Shown here one piece after another: positions 43,387 to 51,674 of a DNA stretch of 64,000 nt. Each line of letters begins with the position of its first letter. Positions within the stretch are counted from its first letter, which is position 1. Position numbers and translations under genes: made by a program. The notes under the pieces were generated by a model. That model saw only the letters and a program-made list of their open reading frames with translations. It was not told the origin of the DNA and did not search any database. Source of the stretch: Sulfurospirillum sp964466465 (GTDB taxonomy: Bacteria; Campylobacterota; Campylobacteria; Campylobacterales; Sulfurospirillaceae); the NCBI GenBank assembly GCA_964466465.1, contig CAYXNJ010000006.1, positions 7,254 through 71,253 on the forward strand. The letters run 5' to 3'.

Positions 43387-43480
43387 TCATTTTCCTTGTA
43401 AGTTACAGAAACTAATCTGCATGAAATGTAAGGTATTATACAATAAAAAGAGTCACAGTTTGGTAATGAAAGGTAAATGA

Positions 43481-43687
43481 ATGCAAGGTAATGCCGATAA
43501 AATGGCACTTATAGAGGAAATTGAACAACTGATAGAATCTGACCCAAATGCTCCAATTTCTTCATTTTCAATGTTAGAATTTTTAGAAGTCGAGGATTTG
43601 GTCTCTGTACGCGAAACACTTTTACGCTCAAAAAACAATCGTTCGGCTGAGAATGAAAAATGGTTTGATGAGCTGTGTAAAAAATAG
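43481..43687 (+). CDS. Small acidic protein of unknown function
   Basis: A 68-residue, Glu- and Ser-rich predicted helical protein (EEIEQLIESD, LEVEDLVSVRETLLRSK). It has no signal, membrane segment or recognised motif. It is 26 bases upstream of the HD hydrolase gene, on the same strand, so it is probably co-expressed. An inverted short gene in another frame in the opposite direction was judged a shadow. The function is not assigned. Confidence 0.55.
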   Translation: MQGNADKMALIEEIEQLIESDPNAPISSFSMLEFLEVEDLVSVRETLLRSKNNRSAENEKWFDELCKK

Positions 43688-43713
43688 TTAAGTTATCTAT
43701 TGAAAGGTTGGTC

Positions 43714-44688
43714 ATGTCTGAAAAGTGGGCGTATCTAAATGATATTGAAGGATGTGATGTCGTTGCCCTTTACATGCTTCATAATCTTGTTGAAATTGTG
43801 TATCTCAAAGAGGGAAAAGAGCGAAGCCTTACTATCAATTTTAATGTAGCGGGTGGTTCTATGGGATACGTAGAATTTTTCCAGTTAGATTCTATTCCTC
43901 TGCCTCCTGTAAAAGTCAAGCATCAACTCAGTGGTTTGATAACAAAAATTTTACAGGTCAATCTCTACACTCACGTCAGTGAATATGAACGTTTTGAAGA
44001 GTTAGAATTGGTATGTGAAGAGGGTACGTATCTGTTTTACTTTAGCGAGGATGAAGAAGAAGCGCATTATGCGAAGATAGAAAAAGGTAAAATTCCTACT
44101 TTACAAAAAGCCCTAAAAATGGGCGTTTCTTTACCAAAAGAGCTTTTTAGCGTGGAAGAGTTTAAAGAACATCTTGCTTTTGCTCTTAAGGCTCACGGCG
44201 AGCAAAAAACGCCCCATGGCTTACCATACTCGATGCACCTTTTAAGTGTTGCAGGCGAAGTTATCAATGCCATCACGTGTGAGCCTTTAAGTTATGATGA
44301 AAACAATGTTGCTATCGCGTGTGCGCTTTTACACGATGTGAATGAAGATACTACAACCGTTATCACCAAAAATAGCCCACTTGCGGGCAATGTGGAAGTG
44401 ATCGCCAAAGGCGTTGCAGCACTTACGAAAGATAAAACCTTGCCTTCCAAAGAAGCTCAGATGAGAGACAGTTTAGAGCGACTGAAAAAACGTCAAAACT
44501 GCGTCGCGATGGTAAAACTTGCTGATCGTATCACCAATCTTGGAGTGCCACCAAAGCATTGGGATACTGAAAAAAAACGAAAATACCTTGATGAGGCAAA
44601 GCTCATTTTGAGTGAACTTGGCTATGCTCATTCGTACCTTGCGAAGAAGCTTCAAGAAAAAATTGAGGCGTATCAGCAGTATAGGTAA
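43714..44688 (+). CDS. HD-domain hydrolase of RSH/SpoT type with a unique N-terminal domain
   Basis: A 324-residue protein. The ATG at 43714 is preferred to a TTG two codons earlier. The C-terminal half (about 155-300) has the hydrolase motifs of RSH and MESH1 proteins: AHGEQKTPHGLPYSMH, the HD pair in ALLHDVNEDT, and MVKLADRITNL. These enzymes remove the 3'-pyrophosphate of (p)ppGpp. No synthetase domain is present. The first 150 residues contain an acidic stretch FSEDEEEAHYAK and have no family I recognise. A small alarmone hydrolase is the best guess. Confidence 0.7.
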   Translation: MSEKWAYLNDIEGCDVVALYMLHNLVEIVYLKEGKERSLTINFNVAGGSMGYVEFFQLDSIPLPPVKVKHQLSGLITKILQVNLYTHVSEYERFEELELVCEEGTYLFYFSEDEEEAHYAKIEKGKIPTLQKALKMGVSLPKELFSVEEFKEHLAFALKAHGEQKTPHGLPYSMHLLSVAGEVINAITCEPLSYDENNVAIACALLHDVNEDTTTVITKNSPLAGNVEVIAKGVAALTKDKTLPSKEAQMRDSLERLKKRQNCVAMVKLADRITNLGVPPKHWDTEKKRKYLDEAKLILSELGYAHSYLAKKLQEKIEAYQQYR

Positions 44689-44706
44689 ACTGTGGAACGA
44701 AGAATG

Positions 44707-44731
44707 CTTTGTTTGCGCACACCAAACAAAG
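44707..44731 (+). promoter_or_regulatory. Perfect hairpin covering the ribosome site of a tiny gene
   Basis: CTTTGTTTG (44707-44715) pairs with CAAACAAAG (44723-44731) around CGCACAC. The last bases of the stem, AAAG, are the first part of the Shine-Dalgarno AAAGGA of the reading frame at 44740. When folded, the site is partly hidden. No T run follows, so this is not a normal terminator. Confidence 0.55.
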
Positions 44732-44739
44732 GATGAATC

Positions 44740-44820
44740 ATGCGTATTTGGATGAGCTACTTCAGATACACCCCTGAGATCATCGCCTTTGTCGCAACCT
44801 GTGTTGTTTTAGCAAGGTAG
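44740..44820 (+). CDS. 26-residue predicted membrane peptide
   Basis: A short frame beginning MRIWMSYFRYTPE followed by IIAFVATCVVLAR. The second half is a hydrophobic helix of about 13 to 15 residues; the first is basic and aromatic, giving a small single-pass or surface-bound peptide. AAAGGA stands seven bases upstream, a good ribosome site. It lies between the HD hydrolase and a strong terminator, so it is probably the last cistron of that transcript. Translation is not proven and a family is not recognised. Confidence 0.45.
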   Translation: MRIWMSYFRYTPEIIAFVATCVVLAR

Positions 44821-44837
44821 TTTTTTAGGGGTTTTTC

Positions 44838-44862
44838 AAAGGGAGGTTTTCTCCCTTTTTTT
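44838..44862 (+). terminator. Strong terminator after the small peptide gene
   Basis: AAAGGGAG (44838-44845) pairs with CTCCCTTT (44851-44858), followed by a seven-base T run. It also overlaps the end of the convergent gene at 44861. Confidence 0.88.
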
Positions 44863-45775
44863 AGTATTTTTTCTCTTCACACGGGATGAGCTCTTTCTCT
44901 TTGATCTCTTCCACAAGTGGTTTTAGGCTTTTGAGTGTAAAGAGTTTAAGGTCATTTCCTTTGAGTGCTTTGAGTTCGGAACTAAAGCCATTTTTTCCAA
45001 AAATAACACACATATCAGGTTCGAGTTCTGCCACTGTGCATTTCTCTTTCAAACGTGCAAGTTCGGTTTTTTTGACTTTCGCGTTGGTGTATTTGCAACT
45101 TCCTGCGATCAGTTTGCCAGATTTTGTTTTAGCCAAAATATCAATCTCAGCGTTTTTATCCCAATAGCTTCCAATCTCAACGATAGGATCTTCACTAAAA
45201 CTTTGTTTCAAAAATGCTTGGCAGAGTTTTTCAAAAATAAGATCGCTAAAGCCTTGTTCGCGGTTTGCAAATGCTTTTTCCACTTCGCTAAAATCGCCCT
45301 CTTTGATGGTTTTATAGTAGGGTGAAACAAAAGCAAACCAAAAGCGCATAAACGGAGAGATGAAGTTTAGTTTATCAGAGTTATCATCTTCTTCTCTCAT
45401 GGGACGTTCAAGCGAATATTCAAGCTCGATGAGTTCGCTGCGCAAAAGCGCATGAAGTGCTTCATTGCCTTCTTCACGGCTCAGCCTTGCTCGCTTATAG
45501 GAAGAATAAACGCGACGATCCCCTGTAGCAGATGCGCTTAAGAGTGCATGGGAGAGTTTGTTACTGTATGTAAGTTTGGTGATGTCGGTGTGAATGTAAG
45601 TGTAGTTTTTTAAAATCTTGCTTGAAATCAGCTCAAAAAGAGGTTTACTGGTATCGACATTCCAACTCGTTCCTCCAAAAACGCTGAAATACTCAATGGC
45701 AATTTCAAGATCATCGAGTCTGTTTTGAAGGTAAAAAGAGCGAAATTGTTGTAATAGGGTAGGGTGTTTTGGCAT
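44861..45775 (-). CDS. DUF234-domain protein lacking its usual ATPase half
   Basis: A 304-residue protein. Its C-terminal half resembles DUF234 (PF03008), which normally follows the PF01637 ATPase domain; it has the nuclease-like strand block EIGSYWDKNAEIDILAKTKS followed by LIAGSCKYTNAKVKK, similar to a PD-(D/E)xK layout (EID then K). The N-terminal 180 residues are helical with a winged-helix-like section. No Walker motif is found, so it lacks the ATPase. Role unknown; a nuclease-like activity is inferred only from the motif. Confidence 0.6.
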   Translation of the reverse strand: MPKHPTLLQQFRSFYLQNRLDDLEIAIEYFSVFGGTSWNVDTSKPLFELISSKILKNYTYIHTDITKLTYSNKLSHALLSASATGDRRVYSSYKRARLSREEGNEALHALLRSELIELEYSLERPMREEDDNSDKLNFISPFMRFWFAFVSPYYKTIKEGDFSEVEKAFANREQGFSDLIFEKLCQAFLKQSFSEDPIVEIGSYWDKNAEIDILAKTKSGKLIAGSCKYTNAKVKKTELARLKEKCTVAELEPDMCVIFGKNGFSSELKALKGNDLKLFTLKSLKPLVEEIKEKELIPCEEKKY

Positions 45776-45812
45776 AAATAAAGAAACCTTTTTTTATGCC
45801 ATTATACACGAA

Positions 45813-46520
45813 TTATTGCATCGGCACATCAAAGAGTAAAATGAAAGAGGGTTGTAACGCTTTCACTTCATAGGCTTTTGCTTCAGTCATTTGCACTTCA
45901 TCTCTTGATTCAAGCACGACATCACCTATTTGAACGCTTCCTTCAACAACCAGTACGAGTTTACCACGATTTGGAAGTGAGGGCTCTATGGCAATAGTTT
46001 TCCCTTCATCCAGTTTGGCTGTAGCGATGAATGCCTCTTGTTTGATGGCAATGGAGTTTTCTTTACCATCAGGCGAAACTAGCGTTACCCACTGATTGTT
46101 TTTGGTGACATCTCTAAAATCACGTTGATTGTAAAGTGGTTTGCCGCCTTTTTCATTTGGTTTTATCCAAATCTGAAACAGTGCAACATCGCCGTCTATG
46201 GAGGCAAATTCGGAGTGCAAAACACCTTCTCCTGCGCTCATATACTGGATCTCGCCTGCATGAACTTCGCCATGATTGCCGAACGAATCGGTATGGACTA
46301 GCACCCCTTTAGTGACGATAGAGACGATCTCCATATCGTGGTGTGGGTGCATCCCAAAACCCGCTCCTGCTTCGATGACATCATCGTTGATGACACGAAG
46401 GGCGCCAAAGCCCATACGAGAAGGGTTATAATACTCCGCAAAGGAGAAGCTAAAACGGCTATGAAGCCAACCATGCTCTGCAACACCTCTTTGGTCGGCT
46501 CTATGAATCATCAATGACAT
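45813..46520 (-). CDS. Pirin family protein (YhhW-like)
   Basis: A 235-residue bicupin. The metal-binding set includes HPHHDMEIV near 58-61, HTDS near 76 and a Glu after, and the motif FGMHPHHDMEIVSIV is characteristic. The start is supported by AAAGGAG seven bases upstream. Bacterial YhhW-type pirins open flavonoid-like rings (quercetinase) or act as redox-sensitive regulators; the physiological substrate here is unknown. It has the same orientation as the yceI-like gene and lies 25 bases after it. Confidence 0.87.
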   Translation of the reverse strand: MSLMIHRADQRGVAEHGWLHSRFSFSFAEYYNPSRMGFGALRVINDDVIEAGAGFGMHPHHDMEIVSIVTKGVLVHTDSFGNHGEVHAGEIQYMSAGEGVLHSEFASIDGDVALFQIWIKPNEKGGKPLYNQRDFRDVTKNNQWVTLVSPDGKENSIAIKQEAFIATAKLDEGKTIAIEPSLPNRGKLVLVVEGSVQIGDVVLESRDEVQMTEAKAYEVKALQPSFILLFDVPMQ

Positions 46521-46544
46521 GGTTGGCTCCTTTATCTTTTAAAA

Positions 46545-47111
46545 CTATTTTTGTAAAATGCCTTCGAGTGCTACGTCGATTTTAACCTCTTCTCCGACGA
46601 TAACACCACCTGTTTCAAGGGCTTTGTTCCATGTAATGCCAAAATCGCTTCGGTTAATTTTACCAGTAAACCCAAGACCTACACGCTTGTTACCGTAAAG
46701 ATCCGTTGCACTACCACCATTTTCAAAAGCCAAAACGATAGGTTTTGTAATCCCTTTCATAGTCAGTTTTCCATAGGCTTTATCGCCTTTGATTTCATCA
46801 AGTGCAAATGTGATAGTAGGGTACTTTGCAACATCAAAAAGATCGGCGGAGCGTAAGTGCTCGTCTCTGTCTTTAATACCTGTATCGATGCTTGTCGCTT
46901 GAATGGTTCCATTTAAAGATTTAAGCGTTTTGGTTGCTTCATCGTACACAAAACTTCCGTTAAATGTTGAAAAATTCCCTTTTACGGTTGAGATCATGGC
47001 GTGTTTGACACTAAAATCTGCACTTGAATGTGCAGGATCAACGTTATAGTTCCCAGCAAATAAGGCAGTTCCTGCCAACAGTGATGATGCGAGTAATGTT
47101 TTGATTTTCAT
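46545..47111 (-). CDS. YceI family periplasmic protein
   Basis: A 188-residue exported protein. Signal peptide LLASSLLAGTALFAGNY is followed by the lipocalin-like YceI fold with VDPAHSSADFSVKHAMIS, DRDEHLRSADLFDVAKYPTI and LTMKGITKPIVL. YceI proteins bind isoprenoid lipids and are induced by alkaline or other stress. A TTACTAATTAGTAA palindrome sits 14 to 27 bases upstream of the start, and a closely related palindrome lies before the adjacent marR gene, so repression by that regulator is likely. Confidence 0.9.
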   Translation of the reverse strand: MKIKTLLASSLLAGTALFAGNYNVDPAHSSADFSVKHAMISTVKGNFSTFNGSFVYDEATKTLKSLNGTIQATSIDTGIKDRDEHLRSADLFDVAKYPTITFALDEIKGDKAYGKLTMKGITKPIVLAFENGGSATDLYGNKRVGLGFTGKINRSDFGITWNKALETGGVIVGEEVKIDVALEGILQK

Positions 47112-47124
47112 AATATTTCCTTTT

Positions 47125-47138
47125 TTACTAATTAGTAA
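47125..47138. promoter_or_regulatory. MarR-type operator upstream of yceI
   Basis: A perfect 14-bp palindrome, TTACTAATTAGTAA, in the short region between the marR and yceI genes. The core TACTAATTAGTA recurs upstream of marR at 47657. Confidence 0.65.
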
Positions 47139-47173
47139 TATATAAGCAAAAAAAATGCTGACTTACACGAAGT

Positions 47174-47629
47174 CTATTGCGCTTTTTGCAGTTTACGTAA
47201 TAGGTCATACAAGGTGACCAACTCTTCATCGCTCAACACGTCAAAATAACTCTTCAGATTGGCTGCATGCCCTGTAAACATACCACCTATAAGACTTTTT
47301 CCAGTCTCGGTGATACTTATAATGCGCACACGACTGTCTTCAGGCGATGGCAGCGTTTGGACTAAGCCATCACGTGTGAGATTTTTGACAACCACGGTAA
47401 CATTGCCAGGGGTACTTGCTATCAGTTTTGTGATAGCACCAACTTGCAAATCGCCACGATGGTAAAGGACTTCTAACACTTCAAACTGATTCATACTTAG
47501 GCCAGATGCGTTGATGTATTTTAACTCTTTCACACGAATTTTTTGAAACGCGCGAAGAATTTGAATCCACGTTTGCATACTTTTGTCGGTACGTTCGCCA
47601 TAGCTTTTAACGTCTGATCTCAGTTTCAT
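47174..47629 (-). CDS. MarR family transcriptional regulator
   Basis: A 151-residue winged-helix repressor. The recognition part is GAITKLIASTPGNVTVVVKNL, followed by the wing SPEDSRVRIISITETG. The N- and C-terminal helices give the dimer. No redox Cys is seen in the recognition domain. A palindrome of the type bound by MarR dimers is found both upstream of this gene and of yceI, suggesting that it represses itself and the yceI/pirin genes. The ligand is unknown. Confidence 0.88.
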   Translation of the reverse strand: MKLRSDVKSYGERTDKSMQTWIQILRAFQKIRVKELKYINASGLSMNQFEVLEVLYHRGDLQVGAITKLIASTPGNVTVVVKNLTRDGLVQTLPSPEDSRVRIISITETGKSLIGGMFTGHAANLKSYFDVLSDEELVTLYDLLRKLQKAQ

Positions 47630-47656
47630 GTTTTCCTTCCTTTGCCGAAATTATAT

Positions 47657-47668
47657 TACTAATTAGTA
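47657..47668. promoter_or_regulatory. MarR-type operator upstream of marR
   Basis: The perfect 12-bp palindrome TACTAATTAGTA, starting 28 bases upstream of the marR start codon. It shares its core with the site upstream of yceI, which supports autoregulation. Confidence 0.65.
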
Positions 47669-47719
47669 GTAATGTCAAGATGTATTTATGATTTTGATAA
47701 ATAGAATGAAAGAGAAGAA

Positions 47720-47962
47720 TTATGGCTTAAAAAATTCGCAAATATCAACATCTAAGGCTACTGCAATTTTATAGAGATGTTCGATGTTGAAATGCTTTTT
47801 ATTGTGATAGAGTTCGGCTACGGAGATAAGACCTACCGATTTTAAGCCAATCGCTAATGCCAAATCAAGTTGGGTAATTTTTTTTTCTTTACGAATTTTC
47901 GCAACATTTTGACCAATGCGTTTGTGTAATGCGTCAATATTACCTGAAGTTAATTCTCTCAT
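47720..47962 (-). CDS. XRE family helix-turn-helix regulator
   Basis: An 80-residue DNA-binding protein with one HTH: GQNVAKIRKEKKITQLDLAL, then the recognition part SVGLISVAELYHNKKHF, ending in ALDVDICEFFKP. It has no sensor domain. It is divergent from the 48052 gene, and two similar dyads occupy the 89-base region between them. This is the usual organisation of a small autoregulator with one target. Confidence 0.85.
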   Translation of the reverse strand: MRELTSGNIDALHKRIGQNVAKIRKEKKITQLDLALAIGLKSVGLISVAELYHNKKHFNIEHLYKIAVALDVDICEFFKP

Positions 47963-47977
47963 AAAAAACTACCTATA

Positions 47978-48034
47978 GTTAAAGTTTTTGTAAGTATATG
48001 CGTATTACTATTTTGTAACAACTAACTATGGTTA
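47978..48034. promoter_or_regulatory. Paired operators in the XRE divergon
   Basis: ACTACCTATAGTTA (47978-47991) and ACTAACTATGGTTA (48021-48034) match at 12 of 14 positions and are 43 bases apart (about four helical turns). The second extends to the palindrome ACTAAC-TATG-GTTAGT. They flank the midpoint of the shared region. Confidence 0.6.
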
Positions 48035-48051
48035 GTAAAATATGAGGTATA

Positions 48052-48489
48052 ATGAAGAAGATTTTAAATCTATTTGTCTGGTTTGATTTTGTCATGAAGA
48101 TGTTTGGGTATAGCCGCTTTATTTTGGCTGTCAAAAAAGGAACATTAGCATTTGATAGATCACGTACCATTGGAAGTGCGTTTGATACTTATACCTATTT
48201 TGAAAAGACGTTATGGAAAGAATTAGCAAGCCATACTGAAGAAAAAATAGTTCAAGTCGAAGGTATTGTGGATATTGATTTTTTATCATTGGATGAAATG
48301 TATAAAAAAATTTTAAAATCAATCAAAATCATCGCACGTTTTAATGTGAGCCAAGATATGGCATTTCAATTAAGTTATGTTGGCATCGAGACAACAAAAA
48401 CAGATGGTGCAACGATGAAGCATGATATTCATGAGCATGAAATCATGCTCTGTATGCAAGATATTTATGCCAATAAGCCACTAAGATAA
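48052..48489 (+). CDS. Hypothetical protein divergent from the XRE regulator
   Basis: A 145-residue protein of no recognised family. It starts MKKILNLFVWFDFVMKMFGY, a mildly hydrophobic helix, and has an HDIHEHEIMLC stretch near its C-terminus with several His and acidic residues that might bind metal. GAGG stands four bases before the ATG. As the only gene controlled by the neighbouring small regulator it is probably a target. The ending is 10 bases from the convergent selB. Confidence 0.6.
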   Translation: MKKILNLFVWFDFVMKMFGYSRFILAVKKGTLAFDRSRTIGSAFDTYTYFEKTLWKELASHTEEKIVQVEGIVDIDFLSLDEMYKKILKSIKIIARFNVSQDMAFQLSYVGIETTKTDGATMKHDIHEHEIMLCMQDIYANKPLR

Positions 48490-48498
48490 TCTTCATTG

Positions 48499-50334
48499 TT
48501 AAACCAGAACTCTTCTGTTTCCCTCTTTTTTGACATCTTCAAAATTATCAAGGTAATCAAGATACGCCACTAAGTATTTTCGGCTGATGTCGAAGTGATC
48601 TTTAAAGGCTTTAATATCAATACCATTTTCTTTGCGCATAATGTCTCTTAAATGCGCCATCATAGCACTTAAGGCGATGGTGGTGACAAAGAGGTTGTGC
48701 TCTAATCGTACGACCTTTTTGGAGCGGGTGAGGCTTTTAAGCGCGTCATCGCCCATTTTACGGTCAATGTCGAGTTCATCATAGATGTTATACGGAGCAT
48801 CGGGGGTAAATTCTGCTCCCAGTAAGATGTCATAGAGTTTATCTTCGATGAGCGTTTCGATATTGTCGATGTCGATTTGCGCATTTTTATAGATGCCATT
48901 CACCAAATCCAACATTCCCTCATCACAGAGTTTTTGCAGCACACTCTCTACTAAAGCAACACTTGCCCATTTGAGCTTCATTGAGAGCGAATTCGCCGAA
49001 AGTAAGGCATACGCATTTTTTGCATAAATGGCTTGGATGATACGTTCTAATTCATTTTTCATGGAAATCGGGTAGAGAACTAAGCCTTTTTCATCAACAA
49101 ACACATCACTCATTTCATTCGCAATCGCAATAGCCTCATCATGGTTCAAACCAAAACGTTGGTTGGAAGAGATGAGACCAAAACCATGTTTGTGCATTTC
49201 AACTAAAATGGTAAAAGCACTTTTAAAATCTTTGCAGTCAAGGGCTTTTAGAAGCTCTAATTTCACTCTTTTTTTCATTGGATCGTTGATAGGATTGAGG
49301 ATGCGCCCACCACCAATCGTTCTACCACTTGAACAGATAATGAAAGGCTCATCATGCACTAAAAAGAGTTTATGGTTGAACTGCAGTTTTGCATAGCCTT
49401 TGTCCGCTTTGTCTTCATTTTCATAAAGTAAAATACGTGCTTCAACCTGCTTGGTTCCGACGTAAAGTATCACTTTACTGTTATGTTTAAGTGTATGTCC
49501 GCCAATACTTTCCAACCACACATCAGCACAGTCAAAACCGCGAATAAATCCTTTTTTACAGAGCAATGCTCCTTTTTCAAAAGAGGTTTTTTGCGCATTT
49601 TGGAGGTTAATGGCCGTTCTTTGAGACGAATACGCCGCTTCCACATCATGGTCGTGTACCTGAAGGTTACGAATGACAAACTCTTTTTCTAACTCTGGGG
49701 CAAAGAGCTTTTCCCCCACTTTAATGGTTCCATCCAACACGGTTCCCGTAACAACGGTTCCCGCTCCAGCGATGGAGAAAGAGCGATCTACGTAGTAACG
49801 AAAGAGACCATTGCTCTTTTTAGGGGTTGCTGGCAAATCAAAAAGTGCCTGTTTTAGGGCATGAATGGTATCTGGTTCGTAAATGCTGACAGGGATGATG
49901 TTCACTAAATGAAGATTTTTAAACGATTTGAGATGCTCGGTCATTTCGTAGATGCGCTGTTCTATAAGCTCAATGGGTGCTAGGTCTTTTTTAGTCAAGG
50001 CTACGATAATGTTTTTGACATGCAAAAGGTTCAAAATCTCCAAGTGCTCTTTGGTTTGAGGCATAATGCCCTCATTGACATCAACCACCACCAAACACGC
50101 ATCAAAGCCAAATGCGCCTGCAATCATATTTTTTAAGAGTTTTTCATGTCCTGGAACGTCGATAAATGCAACATTTTTTGTTTCATTTTGCATGGAGGAA
50201 AAGCTAAGATTGATAGTAATGCCTCTGCGTTTTTCTTCCTCTAAGCTATCTCCTTCAAAGCCTGTTAGAGCAGTGATGAGAGCCGTTTTACCATGGTCAA
50301 CATGACCTGCGGTTCCTACGATAATATATTCCAT
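48499..50334 (-). CDS. selB: Selenocysteine-specific elongation factor
   Basis: A 611-residue EF-Tu-like GTPase. G1 GTAGHVDHGKTAL, G3 DVPGHE and G4 LTKKD are all in the N-terminal domain, followed by beta-barrel domains and a C-terminal part with repeated winged helices that grip the SECIS hairpin. SelB brings selenocysteyl-tRNA to UGA codons. The stop of selA overlaps its ATG by one base (TAATG), so both are made together. Its substrate gene fdhA lies about 8 kb away in the same locus. Confidence 0.96.
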   Translation of the reverse strand: MEYIIVGTAGHVDHGKTALITALTGFEGDSLEEEKRRGITINLSFSSMQNETKNVAFIDVPGHEKLLKNMIAGAFGFDACLVVVDVNEGIMPQTKEHLEILNLLHVKNIIVALTKKDLAPIELIEQRIYEMTEHLKSFKNLHLVNIIPVSIYEPDTIHALKQALFDLPATPKKSNGLFRYYVDRSFSIAGAGTVVTGTVLDGTIKVGEKLFAPELEKEFVIRNLQVHDHDVEAAYSSQRTAINLQNAQKTSFEKGALLCKKGFIRGFDCADVWLESIGGHTLKHNSKVILYVGTKQVEARILLYENEDKADKGYAKLQFNHKLFLVHDEPFIICSSGRTIGGGRILNPINDPMKKRVKLELLKALDCKDFKSAFTILVEMHKHGFGLISSNQRFGLNHDEAIAIANEMSDVFVDEKGLVLYPISMKNELERIIQAIYAKNAYALLSANSLSMKLKWASVALVESVLQKLCDEGMLDLVNGIYKNAQIDIDNIETLIEDKLYDILLGAEFTPDAPYNIYDELDIDRKMGDDALKSLTRSKKVVRLEHNLFVTTIALSAMMAHLRDIMRKENGIDIKAFKDHFDISRKYLVAYLDYLDNFEDVKKEGNRRVLV

Positions 50335-51674
50335 TATTTCTTGCCTATGATAGTTTCAATGATCGTGATCAGTTTTTCTTCCACACTTGGAAGGATGGTG
50401 CGAAAATCGAGTAAAAATTGGTCATTTTCAATACGCCCGATGACGTGAGCATCTCGAAATTTTTTCTCTAAAGCGGTTGCTTTACCTTTAATGTGAAGGG
50501 CAATGGTGGGAAAACGACGGTTTGGAAGTGTACCTCCGCCCATATAGGTTTCACTTTGGATGATTTCGCAGTAATCTGCACCTATCTTTTCTTGGAACAT
50601 TAAAGCTCTTTGTGTGAGTTCTTCAACACTTCTAAACAGTAGCCATAATGTAGGGATTTGCTCATACTCTTCTTTGAGGTACGCCTTAATGCTCTCTTCA
50701 AGCAGACTGAGTGTGATTTTATCGACTCTTAGCATGCGAAGGAGTTGGTTCTTTTTAAGCTTCGCGATCAAATCCGCACGCCCTGCAATGATACCTGCTT
50801 GCACACTTCCAAAGAGTTTGTCACCACTAAAACTAATTAGTGAAGGAGAACACTCTAAAATTTCACTCAAAGAGTGTTCGCGGTTACCTAAGTTGTAGGG
50901 AAGTTTTGGTACATAACCGCTGCCTAGGTCATAGTAGTCCAAGAGGTTGTTTTGTGTCGCCAACGCTTTGAGATTTTCATAGGCTACATCTTCGCTAAAG
51001 CCTTCAATGGAGAAGTTTGATTGATGTACTTTCATCAGCATGACAGTATTTTCGTTGATGGCGTTAGCATAGTCGGTGATTTTTGTTTTGTTTGTAGCGC
51101 CTACTTCAACAAGTTTTGCACCACTTTGTTTCATCACCTCAGGAATACGAAAACTACCACCAATCTCAACCAGTTCGCCACGAGAGACAATCACTTCTTG
51201 ATTTTTAGCAAAGGTATTGAGAATTAAAAAAACTGCTGAAGCGTTATTGTTGACCACTAAAACATCTTCAACATTTAAAAGCTCTTTCAGATGTGTGCTC
51301 ACATGCTCGTAGCGTTCCCCACGACTGCCCAATTCTAGGTTGTACTCCAAATTTGAGTAGTTGCAGATGACGTTACTCGCGCGCTCTAAAAGGATTTTAG
51401 AGATGAGGCTTCTGCCCATATTGGTGTGTAAGATAACGCCTGTGGCATTGATGAGTGGTTTTAAAGATGGCTCAAAAAGGGCATTGTACGCCTTTTTGAT
51501 TTCATTCATTAAAGCTTCTTCATAAAAAGTTTCAATCTCTTTATGAATCAGTGCTTGGCGTAGCTCTTCGATGTGAGCTCTCGCAATTTTCATCACTAAA
51601 GTTGCATTACAGCCTTCAAAAAGAGGATGTGTAAGGCACTTGTCAACCTTAGGGAGTGTTCTTAAAGCATTCAT
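50334..51674 (-). CDS. selA: L-seryl-tRNA(Sec) selenium transferase
   Basis: A 446-residue PLP enzyme that converts seryl-tRNA(Sec) to selenocysteyl-tRNA(Sec) with selenophosphate. The PLP lysine is in SFSGDKLFGSVQAGII; the N-terminal ATLVMKIARAH region and GVILHTNMGRS are characteristic. Its ATG overlaps the stop of the response-regulator gene by four bases. It lies in an operon with SelB, which is common, but with a sensory trio upstream, which is not. Confidence 0.96.
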   Translation of the reverse strand: MNALRTLPKVDKCLTHPLFEGCNATLVMKIARAHIEELRQALIHKEIETFYEEALMNEIKKAYNALFEPSLKPLINATGVILHTNMGRSLISKILLERASNVICNYSNLEYNLELGSRGERYEHVSTHLKELLNVEDVLVVNNNASAVFLILNTFAKNQEVIVSRGELVEIGGSFRIPEVMKQSGAKLVEVGATNKTKITDYANAINENTVMLMKVHQSNFSIEGFSEDVAYENLKALATQNNLLDYYDLGSGYVPKLPYNLGNREHSLSEILECSPSLISFSGDKLFGSVQAGIIAGRADLIAKLKKNQLLRMLRVDKITLSLLEESIKAYLKEEYEQIPTLWLLFRSVEELTQRALMFQEKIGADYCEIIQSETYMGGGTLPNRRFPTIALHIKGKATALEKKFRDAHVIGRIENDQFLLDFRTILPSVEEKLITIIETIIGKK

